From contig NZ_JACJOD010000032.1 of NCBI RefSeq assembly GCF_014695385.1, positions 62,001 to 126,000 on the forward strand: a stretch of DNA of 64,000 bases, in the 5' to 3' direction. Below are positions 26,617 to 35,190 of the stretch, one piece after another (position 1 is the first letter of the stretch; each line of letters begins with the position of its first letter). Made by a program: the position numbers and the translations under genes. The stretch is from Trichocoleus sp. FACHB-46. GTDB taxonomy: Bacteria; Cyanobacteriota; Cyanobacteriia; FACHB-46. Under the pieces are notes generated by a model. It did no database searches. It was not told the DNA's origin and was given only the letters and a program-made list of their open reading frames with translations.

Positions 26617-27254
26617 GCTTGTCGTCCCCACAGAGCCAGTCCCCCACCTCGACCTCTGGCTGCAATGATATCTTCTTGCACTAAGAAGTAGTTGAAAAAA
26701 GCTTGCTTCTCCACCCCCACACTCGCCGAATAAAACTTAGCTTCACTGGTTTCTCCACCGCGGACTGTACCCTGATATAGGGAGAATTCAGACAGTTGCA
26801 AAGTGATTCTTGTGAAGTCAAACGCCAAGATGTTGTTTTTGCTCAACAGCTTAGTTGGGCCTGACAGTGCCATTTGAAGCTGACCCAGTTGAACTCGGTT
26901 GGTGACGTTACCTGTCTCAAAAGATGCACTGTAGGACGCGTTATCTGTCGCAGTTGAAGGAGATGCAGCTAAAGGGGATGCGGCATAAGCTAGAGAGATC
27001 GTGATCAAAGATGGTACGTAGCGACCTGCTCCTAGCACGACTCCAGCCCGCTGCCGAGTTTTGCGAGTACCTGTGATGAAGCAAAGCCGCCAGTCACCCG
27101 TAATATCGTTCAAGGAGTAACGAATTTTTTGCTGCTTGTTCGCTTTTTCTACAGCTAACAGTGCCTGAACCACCTGCTCAGGAGTGGGACGCTGACGAGA
27201 GCGCTCAAGCACTGCCAAGGCAGCTTGCTGAAGAATGGTCGAGTTGCTGTTCAA
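26613..27254 (-). CDS. PAP/fibrillin-like protein
   Basis: 213 residues. LNDITGDWRLCFITGTRK, a beta-rich middle and the C-terminal LVQEDIIAARGRGGGLALW resemble the plastid-lipid-associated (PAP/fibrillin) family. These are lipocalin-like lipid-binding proteins of thylakoids and plastoglobules, kept in cyanobacteria. The start appears to be TTG (27252-27254), as no in-frame ATG or GTG lies nearby upstream; this is uncertain. Coupled by a 4-bp overlap to the small secreted protein gene. Confidence 0.55.
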   Translation of the reverse strand: MNSNSTILQQAALAVLERSRQRPTPEQVVQALLAVEKANKQQKIRYSLNDITGDWRLCFITGTRKTRQRAGVVLGAGRYVPSLITISLAYAASPLAASPSTATDNASYSASFETGNVTNRVQLGQLQMALSGPTKLLSKNNILAFDFTRITLQLSEFSLYQGTVRGGETSEAKFYSASVGVEKQAFFNYFLVQEDIIAARGRGGGLALWGRQA

Positions 27255-27456
27255 GCGGCTTTTGGTTTCACATACACCAATGACTATCTTACGACAAACC
27301 TGCTGCTGGCAGAGAACCCTGAAGTTGATGGTTCTAGGTTGAGACTGCGATCGCCTCTGTCCGCTGTTCAGTCTATGAACCTACACATGCAAGTGAGAGA
27401 AAACTTCTCAAGACAGCCATAGTAGAAATTAATCCACCCCTTTATGTGACTTTTCT

Positions 27457-28479
27457 ATGACCGTCGAGTCATTAGTACCTAAATTAACTTTTACAGAACT
27501 GACGGTAGAGAGTCCGTTGAGCGATCGCGACCGTCCTAAAATTGCTCTCGATCTGCTGCGATCGCTGCATGTTCTAGAAACAACACACCATAGCCGTTTA
27601 TGGGTCTTTATGGGCCTCTATAGCTTTGCTGCGGCTGCGGCTTGGGTTTTGGCGACTCACTGGGGTAGCTTTTGGTGCCTCTGGGCCTGTGTGCCACTCT
27701 ATATTTTGGCTGCTGCTGCTCTGCATGGCATCAGTTTGTTTACTCATGAAGGAGTGCATAGTGTCCTGTCTCCTCATCCCCATTGGAATCGTGGGCTAAG
27801 TATGGTTTGTGCGATGCCAGTCTTGCAGAATTATGCCGCTTATAAGATATTGCATCTCAAACATCACAAGCATCTGGGTGATCAGGGTGATCCTGACCAC
27901 TATAAAAACTATACCCATTGGAGTTGGTTAGTCTTCTTGATGCACTGGGGACGTTTATTAGTGGGTTATTCCGTTTATATTGTCGCAATTCCTCTGTTGG
28001 GGTTTTGGCAGGGAAATCGTCGCGATCGCCTGTGGATTGGGTTAGAAGTTCTATTGCTCGGACTGCTGATTGCAGGTGTGGTACTTTCTCCTATCCCGCG
28101 ATCGCTCCTGGTACATGGCTGGCTCATACCCATGTTATTGATCAATGGGATGGTCAATATTCGAGGCATGAGCCAACACACCTTACTAGAACATGAAACT
28201 GACTTAATCCGAGGCACGAGAACGCTTCTAACCAATCCTGTCACTCGCTTCTTTATGTGCAATGAAAACTATCACCTGGAACATCATCTGTATCCCGCTG
28301 TCCCTTGGTATCATCTTCCTCAACTCCACCAAGAGCTGCACGCAGAACTAGAATCTCGCGATGCACCTTATCTCCCTTCATACTTTGCTTTTGTTCGCGA
28401 GTTTGTGGTTGCTAGTATTCGTCGGACTTCTGTGGGTAGCGTCGCGCTGGTAACGCAAGGAGAAAAGCAGTCATGCTAG
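27457..28479 (+). CDS. Membrane-bound fatty-acid-desaturase-fold protein
   Basis: 340 residues with paired transmembrane helices and the histidine boxes of the desaturase/hydroxylase superfamily: HEGVHS (H97, H101), HLKHHKHLG (H133, H136, H137, H139), SQHTLLEH (H241, H246) and NYHLEHH (H273, H276, H277). The diiron centre inserts a double bond or hydroxyl into a lipid-like substrate. It is not a close match by eye to DesA-D or CrtR boxes, so the substrate is open. First gene of a four-gene run. Its stop overlaps the next start by 7 bp. Confidence 0.85.
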   Translation: MTVESLVPKLTFTELTVESPLSDRDRPKIALDLLRSLHVLETTHHSRLWVFMGLYSFAAAAAWVLATHWGSFWCLWACVPLYILAAAALHGISLFTHEGVHSVLSPHPHWNRGLSMVCAMPVLQNYAAYKILHLKHHKHLGDQGDPDHYKNYTHWSWLVFLMHWGRLLVGYSVYIVAIPLLGFWQGNRRDRLWIGLEVLLLGLLIAGVVLSPIPRSLLVHGWLIPMLLINGMVNIRGMSQHTLLEHETDLIRGTRTLLTNPVTRFFMCNENYHLEHHLYPAVPWYHLPQLHQELHAELESRDAPYLPSYFAFVREFVVASIRRTSVGSVALVTQGEKQSC

Positions 28480-29222
28480 AGCTACCGACCAAACTGTCAA
28501 CGCTGTCTTCCCTAATACCATCTGCACCCATATTGGTTTGCGAAGATCTGATCCAGTTCACCACGTTAGATGCTGCTGTTGCCCAGGTTGCAGCCGCATA
28601 TGATTTCCAACGTCATCCCTATTTCTGCTGGATGGTAGCCCCCGCGACTAGTCGAGAGGCTTTCTGCAACAGCCAATTGCCGTTCCGATTTGCTGTAGAG
28701 TCCTTCTCTCAGGCGCTAGCAGCCGTCCTGGCTAGGATTCCCAGTTTAGAAATGCGATTGGCGATCGCAGAGAATGTAGCTGAAGAACATGGGCATGGCG
28801 ATCGCTGGCGGTCTCACAAATACACATTCCAGCAGTATCTCCAGGCATTGGGGGCTACCAGCACTGGATTGACAAAGCCCTGCCCTACCTCTGTTTTAGC
28901 TTTCAATCAGGCTATCCTGAACTACTGTCTTACCCAACCTGCGGAGGTAGGAGCAGCGATGCTAGGGATGATCGAATATCTGTATGTGGGCATTAGTGCC
29001 GCGATCGCTCGAACCCTGACCCAGCGAGCATGGGTTGCGCCAGGTAGCCAATCGCACTATGCCGTACATGAAAAGCTAGATACTGAACATGCTCATGACT
29101 TATTGCAATTAGCGAGCCCTGGTTGGCAAGACGCTCGATCTCGTCTGTCTCTAGCTCAAGCCTTGCTATTAGGGGCACATTATTTTTGGAGCCTATATGC
29201 CGATTTGCTGCCCTCCCTCTGA
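28473..29222 (+). CDS. Haem-oxygenase-like diiron oxygenase (iron-containing redox enzyme family)
   Basis: 249 residues, all-helical TenA/HO-like fold. Candidate diiron ligands: an acidic helix at FRFAVESF (E76), the AENVAEEHGHGD segment (100-110), E168 in GMIEYLY, and H199-x3-D203-x2-H206 in YAVHEKLDTEHAHDL. The HxxxDxxH spacing is characteristic of HO-like diiron oxidases and oxygenases (the family of UndA, BesC and CADD), which desaturate, cleave or hydroxylate amino acids and fatty acids. The start overlaps the desaturase stop by 7 bp and the stop overlaps the DUF3419 start by 26 bp. This argues for a shared pathway. Confidence 0.78.
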   Translation: MLELPTKLSTLSSLIPSAPILVCEDLIQFTTLDAAVAQVAAAYDFQRHPYFCWMVAPATSREAFCNSQLPFRFAVESFSQALAAVLARIPSLEMRLAIAENVAEEHGHGDRWRSHKYTFQQYLQALGATSTGLTKPCPTSVLAFNQAILNYCLTQPAEVGAAMLGMIEYLYVGISAAIARTLTQRAWVAPGSQSHYAVHEKLDTEHAHDLLQLASPGWQDARSRLSLAQALLLGAHYFWSLYADLLPSL

Positions 29223-30321
29223 AATTGCTTTCTCCCAAGTCCGAGAAGATCCTTTGACTGAATGGCAACTGGTGGAGCGATTGGCGAAACAGCAGGAACG
29301 GCCATTACGGATCTTGTTGGTTGCTTCTGGAGGCTGTACAGCGCTGAGTTTGTTAGCCCATCCCGCGATCGCGCAGATTGATGCGGTCGATCTTAACCCT
29401 GCTCAACTGCATTTAGTTACACTCAAACTGACAGCTTTATTACATCTCTCTCTACCAGAGCAATTACAGTTGTTAGGAGCAGCATCCGATTCTCTTGAGT
29501 TTTTTGATGCCGCAGGGATATCTGAACTAGAGGCAGCAGCAAGCGATCGCCTCCAACTATACCAACGCTTACAGACTCACCTCCCTGAAGCAACACGTCT
29601 CTTTTGGGATGCTCGTCCGGACCAGATCGCTTTTGGAGTGAATCGAATTGGCAAGTTTGAGCAACTTTTTAGGGAGCTAGCAACTCGCTTTGCTGAACTG
29701 GGAATAGACCCACTTCATAACCCCCAAGCGGCAATGGCTCATCCCCACTGGTCAGCTGTGTTTGCAGCTGTATTCGAGCGAGACAAACTAATGCAGACTT
29801 TTGGCCCCGCAGCGGTGAGCTATTCTATGGATCGGAGTTTTAGCGAGCACTTTGCGAATGTGTTTGCTCAAGCTTTGCAACGATTTGCCCCTAATCAGAA
29901 CTACTTCTTGACGCAGGTATGGCGCGATCGCTATGCGCTTGGCTCCGACGGTGTGCCGCCTTATCTCCAAGCTGCGGTGCAAGAATCAATTCGTCAGTTA
30001 GGCACTTCACGGTTGGCACTGCATCTGGGGCCTTTTACAGAAGTCTTATTAAGGCTGATTCAGCAAGATGCTTACGATTTGATTCAATTCTCCAATATTT
30101 CTGATTGGATGCCGATTCCTAATCTACACAAAATGCTATCTACAGCAGCGACAAATTTGCGACCAGGAGGGATATTGCTGGGCAGGCGTCTGAACGGTGA
30201 TCATGATTTGGCGGCAATGATGGCTGAGCATGTTGCAGTTGATCGGCAGCTCAGCGCTGAATTACTGGCTAGCGATCGCTCCTATTTTTACCGAGAGGTG
30301 GTTGCAGGAGTGCGACTATGA
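29197..30321 (+). CDS. DUF3419 (BtaA-like) SAM-dependent aminocarboxypropyl-transferase-fold protein
   Basis: 374 residues. The SAM-binding part has RILLVASGGCTALSLL (39-53) and IDAVDLNPAQ (61-70). FWDARPDQIAFGVNRIGKFEQLFR, the YFLTQVW region, and the C-terminal FSNISDWMP with LRPGGILLGRRLNGD follow the DUF3419 pattern. The best-known member, BtaA, moves the 3-amino-3-carboxypropyl group of SAM onto diacylglycerol in betaine-lipid synthesis. The matching N-methyltransferase BtaB is absent here, so another acceptor or later step is likely. GGAG stands 6 bp before ATG 29197. Coupled at both ends (26-bp and 4-bp overlaps). Confidence 0.78.
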   Translation: MPICCPPSEIAFSQVREDPLTEWQLVERLAKQQERPLRILLVASGGCTALSLLAHPAIAQIDAVDLNPAQLHLVTLKLTALLHLSLPEQLQLLGAASDSLEFFDAAGISELEAAASDRLQLYQRLQTHLPEATRLFWDARPDQIAFGVNRIGKFEQLFRELATRFAELGIDPLHNPQAAMAHPHWSAVFAAVFERDKLMQTFGPAAVSYSMDRSFSEHFANVFAQALQRFAPNQNYFLTQVWRDRYALGSDGVPPYLQAAVQESIRQLGTSRLALHLGPFTEVLLRLIQQDAYDLIQFSNISDWMPIPNLHKMLSTAATNLRPGGILLGRRLNGDHDLAAMMAEHVAVDRQLSAELLASDRSYFYREVVAGVRL

Positions 30322-31118
30322 AATTTCATCGCCTGAGCTTAGAGGAGCGTCCACTGTGGCAATCTGGTATTGCTGCTATTGAGCAGATAGCTAGCTACCC
30401 TTTGGGAAATGACTTTTTTCAACTGGACCACGGATCGGATTACTTCGCCTTTTTTGACCGCTTAGGATCTGTCAATTACTATGTGGCGCTGGATGGCGAT
30501 CGCGTAGCGGCTGTGGGGGCAGGAGTTTTACGACAGGTAAAAACTCGGCGGGCAGAAGCTTTGCAGCCAGCTTGGTATCTGTGTGATTTGAAGGTTCATC
30601 CCCTTTACCAGAGACAGCAGCTCTCGATGCGGATTCTTAGCCATGCGATCGCGGATGGGTTGCCAACTTGTGTTACAGGATACACCATCTCCATGAATAC
30701 CGAAGATGGCAGTGCCAGTCGCTGGGTTCGCGTTCTAGAGCGATTTGATCAAATTGCTTTTTGTCGGGCAACGACACTTGGTATCTATAGCTGTGATGCC
30801 ATGACTATGCAGAAGCTAGAGCCGATACTAAATAAGCATCGTGGACCTATTACTTATCTCTCCCTCCAAGGAGTTAAAGATCTCCGCTTGCAGAGCACAG
30901 GCCAAATATTGCCTCTACTCCATGTGCAGTGGGGAGAAGGCAAAGTAGGGGCGATCGCAGTTCCCCAACCTGGATACACTCATATGTTTTGTGCTCCTAC
31001 AGAGGATGCTCTAGCCACAGAACTGTCAAGGCTCGAAGTATATCCTAGTGCAACCGCTAGTGTTGTGAGTCATGGGATGCAAAGCGACTGGCGATTTATT
31101 TTAACTAGTGATATTTAA
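30318..31118 (+). CDS. GNAT-family acyltransferase
   Basis: 266 residues. The first half has the GNAT core: a beta-strand NYYVALDGDRVAAVGAG, the motif-A strand WYLCDLKVHPLYQRQQLSMRIL (acyl-CoA pyrophosphate loop in the degenerate form QRQQLS) and a following helix. The second half is not recognised. GNATs acylate an amine, so in this operon it could act on an amino group introduced by the DUF3419 protein. That is inference from gene order. ATG overlaps the previous stop by 4 bp. Confidence 0.7.
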   Translation: MKFHRLSLEERPLWQSGIAAIEQIASYPLGNDFFQLDHGSDYFAFFDRLGSVNYYVALDGDRVAAVGAGVLRQVKTRRAEALQPAWYLCDLKVHPLYQRQQLSMRILSHAIADGLPTCVTGYTISMNTEDGSASRWVRVLERFDQIAFCRATTLGIYSCDAMTMQKLEPILNKHRGPITYLSLQGVKDLRLQSTGQILPLLHVQWGEGKVGAIAVPQPGYTHMFCAPTEDALATELSRLEVYPSATASVVSHGMQSDWRFILTSDI

Positions 31119-31140
31119 TTCGATTCAAGCCTCTGGAAGG

Positions 31141-31260
31141 ATGCTGCTAGAACATTTCACGCTTAATGTAGGACCGGAACTCAGCAATAAACTCGGTAAT
31201 GCATTCGTTAATAGAACGACCGCTCTACCGCTGGAATTTATTGTTGATACCCCTGGCTGA
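31141..31260 (+). CDS. Doubtful 39-aa frame
   Basis: ATG 31141 to TGA 31258-31260 encodes 39 residues beginning MLLEHFTLNVGPELSNKLG. GGAAGG abuts the ATG, too close for normal initiation. It fills the gap between the GNAT and lycopene cyclase genes. The opposite strand also has a protein-like but interrupted frame here, so this may be decayed coding DNA. Confidence 0.15.
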   Translation: MLLEHFTLNVGPELSNKLGNAFVNRTTALPLEFIVDTPG

Positions 31261-31305
31261 AAATTATTATGAGCTTGACTAATCCTTAAAAATAACTTCA
31301 TAAAA

Positions 31306-32052
31306 ATGACTTACTCACTGTTTCACCTGATTTTTATCTTGCCGCCCATTTTGTTGCTCGCCTTGCAGCAACCGCAACCCCTAGCAGGCGTGGGAGGTCG
31401 TAAAGCTGCGCTCTCTCTGCTCTTGATTGCTGCTGTAGCGTTTATCTACACGACACCTTGGGACAATTATCTAATTTGGCGCGATGTGTGGCACTATGGC
31501 CGCGATCGCGTAATGGGTACCGTTGGTTATGTCCCCATCGAAGAGTATTTATTTTTTGTGCTACAGCCGATTCTGACCGGGTTATGGCTATATCGGTTGT
31601 TAGCTCATACCGAGGAACCCAGCGAACTCAAATCTTCTCCCGCAGCCAATATAGGAGGAGCGATTATCTGGGCAGGTTTAGGTCTCGCGGGTGGTTGGTT
31701 ACTACAACGCGATTTTGGCGTTTATCTGGGGCTGATTTTGGTGTGGGCTAGCCCGATCCTAGCCTTGCAATGGTTGGTGGGCGGAGCACAGCTTTGGGTT
31801 CGCAAACGTCTTTGGCTCACCGCCACTTTAGTCCCCACTTTGTACCTCTGGATAGCCGATCGCATTGCCATTGGCCAAGGCATTTGGAGCATATCAGAGG
31901 TGTATACCACTAGGTTGCATTTATTTGGGCTACCTATTGAGGAAGCGACATTTTTCCTGGTAACAAATTTTTTAGTAGTACAAGGGTTATTGTTGCTCTT
32001 AGTGTTTAGTAAAGCCGACAAGCCCTTCCTCCAGACTGAGAGCGAGTTTTGA
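31306..32052 (+). CDS. Lycopene cyclase, fused CrtYc-CrtYd type
   Basis: 248 residues with about seven transmembrane helices and an internal duplication. Each half carries the CarR/CrtYcd signature: TPWDNYLIWRDVWHYG with VGYVPIEEYLFFVLQ in the first, and IADRIAIGQGIW with LFGLPIEEATFFLVTN in the second. The paired P-I-E-E motifs hold the catalytic Glu residues. Such proteins cyclise lycopene ends to beta rings and are usual in actinobacteria, Bacteroidetes, haloarchaea and fungi. Cyanobacteria mostly use CrtL or CruA instead. The gene lies 187 bp after the GNAT gene on the same strand. Confidence 0.85.
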   Translation: MTYSLFHLIFILPPILLLALQQPQPLAGVGGRKAALSLLLIAAVAFIYTTPWDNYLIWRDVWHYGRDRVMGTVGYVPIEEYLFFVLQPILTGLWLYRLLAHTEEPSELKSSPAANIGGAIIWAGLGLAGGWLLQRDFGVYLGLILVWASPILALQWLVGGAQLWVRKRLWLTATLVPTLYLWIADRIAIGQGIWSISEVYTTRLHLFGLPIEEATFFLVTNFLVVQGLLLLLVFSKADKPFLQTESEF

Positions 32053-32174
32053 GTTTCTAGACCGCTTCTACCTTGAAACTTATTTCGTTGTACGGAGAGA
32101 GATTAACAAATATTATGCTAACTTGATTCAATAGTTAAGTCACCTTAACTAGCAGTGTTTACAACGTATTGACT

Positions 32175-32465
32175 ATGTCTTGGTTGTTCTTAGCTCCTTT
32201 GGGAATTGCAATTACTGCATTTTTCATCTACGAACGATCCTGCGATGAGATCGCTATTTTATCAGCGGTTGCAGCCATTACAGGCGTCCTTTTTGGTCTT
32301 ATTCTGGCACCCTGGCAATTGCAGTTGGTGGCTTTGCTCCTGGGTCTCATGTTGAGCCAAAAATTCATTAAAGCAGAGCGCTATCAGTCCAACTCTCGCT
32401 CTGAGGCCGATCCCATGATGACCATGATGTACAACGGTTTAGATCGCCAAAGGCCTTTCAAGTAA
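32175..32465 (+). CDS. Small membrane protein, two or three hydrophobic segments
   Basis: 96 residues from ATG 32175 (an in-frame TTG lies two codons upstream). Hydrophobic stretches at about 3-18, 25-45 and 47-64 are followed by a polar tail. No family recognised, although cyanobacteria have many such proteins. Its last 8 bp overlap the stop end of the convergent rarA gene. Confidence 0.6.
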   Translation: MSWLFLAPLGIAITAFFIYERSCDEIAILSAVAAITGVLFGLILAPWQLQLVALLLGLMLSQKFIKAERYQSNSRSEADPMMTMMYNGLDRQRPFK

Positions 32466-34653
32466 GCGATTTCTCTGCCTGCACAAACGCAATTGTGCTT
32501 ACCCAGGATATAGTTTTCTCTTGTAAGTAGCGCTGAAACAGCTTGCCGACCCAATTTATCTCTAATTCTGACAGGTAATGGCTGAGGTGATTGGCATAGG
32601 TAGGCGGATGAGCTGCGATCGCAAACCATCGCTCGATTAAAGTGGCAGAGATATACATTTCCGCGATCGTTTGAATTGTCTCGATTTGAGCTCTACATCC
32701 TGCTTGCTCAAAGTCAAGCTTCAGGTCTGTGTGGTCCCAACTCATCTTAGGATCGCTTGTGTCTGCGTAGATGGCTTCTTCAGCAGTCACTAATCGTTGA
32801 TACAGATCAGGCTCAACGTGAGCCGGGTCTAGCAATCGATACAATCGTTGGCTATGGCGTGGCATTGTTTCCGCTAGTGTGATTTTGCCTCCAGATTGTA
32901 AGAGAGATACGCAGATGCGAATTAGGCCAGGTCTATTTACTGCTACCATTAAGACGTTGCGGCCCACAATATGATCGAACCTAATCTCGGGTGCCTGAGC
33001 CGTTAATAAAGCGGGTAGTTGTTGCACAGGGCCTTGCAGAATTGTCGGTCGTAGCAACTCTGGCAAAGCTTCTGCTTGAGCTTGTAAGCGTTCTACGTCT
33101 GTTGAGGTTGGCACCTGTACGTAGACACCACCTTCTGGGACTCGGCGCAGTGCTTCCCAAGTGAGTAAACCGTTGCCACCATTGAGTTCTAGGATTGTGT
33201 GGTGCCGCTGGGGTTGAGCCATTTCAAACAGGCGATCGCGGACCTGTGCTAAGCGTTCTCCAGTTTGAGATAGCGTGCGTTGTAGCCAACGTTCTTGAGC
33301 TTTATTAGTGGGGCTGTAGGTGAGAATTTCTGGAGCCGTTACATCTAAGCCTTCGGCGATCGCAGCCAGTTGGGCTTCCCGACGACGCTCGACTTGGGTA
33401 CGAATGCCTGCTTCAAATCCTTGCTCCGAAGGTTGGTAGAATACTTGGCCTTGCAGCGCCGTTGGTAGATATTGCTGTGCCACCCAATGATCGCGGTAGG
33501 CATGAGGATAAAGGTAGTTAGCTCCATGTCCAAAGCTGTGTTTATCTCGATTGGCATCCTTGAGATGGGAGGGCACATCCGCTTCGCGTTCTCGCTCCAC
33601 GGCAGCTAAGGCATCAAAAAAGCCCATCACACTGTTAGATTTTGGGGCGGTTGCCAAATACAGAGCCGCCTGAGCTAACGGGTAGCGACCTTCGGGCATG
33701 CCCACGCGATCGAATGTGGCGGCACAGGCATTGACTCTGGCGACAGCCTCCGGATCTGCGAGTCCCACATCTTCACTCGCTAAAATCAACATGCGGCGAA
33801 AGATAAATCGCGGATCCTCCCCGGCGTAGACCATGCGAGCCAGCCAATACAAGGCTGCATCTGGATCACTGCCCCGCAGACTTTTGATGAAGGCGCTGAT
33901 GATATCAAAGTGGGCGTCTCCCTCTTTGTCATACAAAACCGCTCGCTGCTGAATCGACTCTTCGGCAACTGCGAGATCAATGTGAATTGTGCCCGTAGGA
34001 GTAGGAGTTGTGGTTTCAACCGCAAGTTCCAACGCATTGAGGAGACTGCGAGCATCTCCGTTCGCCACATTAACGAGATGATCTAGCGCTTCTGGATCAA
34101 GCTGAATCGCGCGATCGCCATAGCCTCGTTCGGCATCCGTCAGCGCTTGGTACACAACTCCAACTAAATCAGCCGCGGTGAGCGACTTGAGCTGAAAAAT
34201 TCGAGAACGGCTAACGAGGGCTTTGTTGACTTCAAAGTAAGGATTTTCGGTCGTGGCTCCAATCAGAATCACGGTGCCATTCTCTACCCAAGGCAACAGT
34301 GCATCTTGTTGCGACTTATTGAAGCGATGCACTTCATCCACAAACAAAATGGTTCGTTGATTGTGGCGATCGCGCCGTTCTTGAGCCGTTTCCACCGCTG
34401 CGCGGATTTCTTTCACCCCTGCCAACACCGCATTAATCGAAATGAAGTGCCCCTGAGTGCTGTTGGCGATCACCCGTGCCAGCGTCGTTTTGCCTGTACC
34501 TGGTGGCCCCGCAAAAATCACAGACGCGAGCTGGTCAGCTTGAATGGCACGGCGCAGCAGTCGTCCGGGGCCAACAATATGCTCCTGCCCGACAAATTCA
34601 TCTAAAGTGCGGGGGCGCAGGCGATCGGCAAGAGGGGCAGCTATCGGGTTCAA
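32458..34653 (-). CDS. rarA: RarA (MgsA/WRNIP1) AAA ATPase fused to a methyltransferase-like domain
   Basis: 731 residues. The N-terminal 420 are Rar[20 protein letters not shown], Walker [12 protein letters not shown] (49-59), Walker [14 protein letters not shown], sensor [12 protein letters not shown], and the C-terminal [10 protein letters not shown] and [10 protein letters not shown]. It acts at stalled replication forks. The C-terminal 300 residues hold a SAM-methyltransferase-like fold ([19 protein letters not shown], then [11 protein letters not shown]). This fusion is characteristic of cyanobacteria and its second activity is unknown. The start seems to be TTG (34651-34653), since no nearby ATG precedes the conserved LRPRTLDEF. 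Confidence 0.88.
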   Translation of the reverse strand: MNPIAAPLADRLRPRTLDEFVGQEHIVGPGRLLRRAIQADQLASVIFAGPPGTGKTTLARVIANSTQGHFISINAVLAGVKEIRAAVETAQERRDRHNQRTILFVDEVHRFNKSQQDALLPWVENGTVILIGATTENPYFEVNKALVSRSRIFQLKSLTAADLVGVVYQALTDAERGYGDRAIQLDPEALDHLVNVANGDARSLLNALELAVETTTPTPTGTIHIDLAVAEESIQQRAVLYDKEGDAHFDIISAFIKSLRGSDPDAALYWLARMVYAGEDPRFIFRRMLILASEDVGLADPEAVARVNACAATFDRVGMPEGRYPLAQAALYLATAPKSNSVMGFFDALAAVEREREADVPSHLKDANRDKHSFGHGANYLYPHAYRDHWVAQQYLPTALQGQVFYQPSEQGFEAGIRTQVERRREAQLAAIAEGLDVTAPEILTYSPTNKAQERWLQRTLSQTGERLAQVRDRLFEMAQPQRHHTILELNGGNGLLTWEALRRVPEGGVYVQVPTSTDVERLQAQAEALPELLRPTILQGPVQQLPALLTAQAPEIRFDHIVGRNVLMVAVNRPGLIRICVSLLQSGGKITLAETMPRHSQRLYRLLDPAHVEPDLYQRLVTAEEAIYADTSDPKMSWDHTDLKLDFEQAGCRAQIETIQTIAEMYISATLIERWFAIAAHPPTYANHLSHYLSELEINWVGKLFQRYLQEKTISWVSTIAFVQAEKSLT

Positions 34654-34756
34654 GGCAAGTCTGGGTGGGGAGGAATTAGGGTCTCAAGCTAGGATAGCTC
34701 GCAGAACTGCCAAAATTACTAGTGGTCTTCTAAGACAACCCTAAGGAGAGAACAGC

Positions 34757-35185
34757 GTGAGCAACCTAGAGAAAAAGCGGTTGGATGTAGCCCTGGCGAT
34801 CGCGGGTTACGCCGTGGGCAGCGGTGCAGCAGTGGCGGTGCCGACTTTCGGCGGAGAACTGCCAAAACAAGTGCTGCTCAGTACTTCCGACGTGCTGATG
34901 TACACCAGAATTTGGAAGATTTACTTTGAAGAGGATTTGTCCCACAGCAATTTGATGGAAATGCTGACCCAGGTGGGACTAGTGACCGTGGCTGCAACTG
35001 GCGTTGCGTACATTGTGGCGAAAGGTAGCACCGCAATTTTGAAAGAATTTATCAATTGGCTCGGCCCTCTAGGTTGGGGAGCGACTGCCGCGATCGCTGG
35101 ATCTCTAGCCGCTCTATCCGGTGCAGCCTGGGCACTTTACTGCGACTACCTGTATGCGGAACGCAACCCCCAGCCTTCGATCTAA
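34757..35185 (+). CDS. Hypothetical membrane-associated protein
   Basis: 142 residues. A charged N-terminus (MSNLEKKRLD) leads to hydrophobic segments at about 10-30, 72-92 and 102-127, the last Gly/Ala-rich. AAGGAGAGAACAGC precedes the start, a good RBS. No family can be named. It is convergent with the GH43 gene, whose stop is only 5 bp away. Confidence 0.6.
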   Translation: MSNLEKKRLDVALAIAGYAVGSGAAVAVPTFGGELPKQVLLSTSDVLMYTRIWKIYFEEDLSHSNLMEMLTQVGLVTVAATGVAYIVAKGSTAILKEFINWLGPLGWGATAAIAGSLAALSGAAWALYCDYLYAERNPQPSI

Positions 35186-35190
35186 CTGAG

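Noticed and set aside
27457-30321. Betaine-lipid (BtaA/BtaB) operon
   Set aside because: The DUF3419 protein is BtaA-like, but no N-methyltransferase BtaB is present, and the partners are a desaturase and a diiron oxygenase.
31125-31260. Minus-strand protein-like fragment (SINECITEFIAEFRSYIK)
   Set aside because: Interrupted by TAG and only about 35 codons; could not be tied to a family, so not called a pseudogene.
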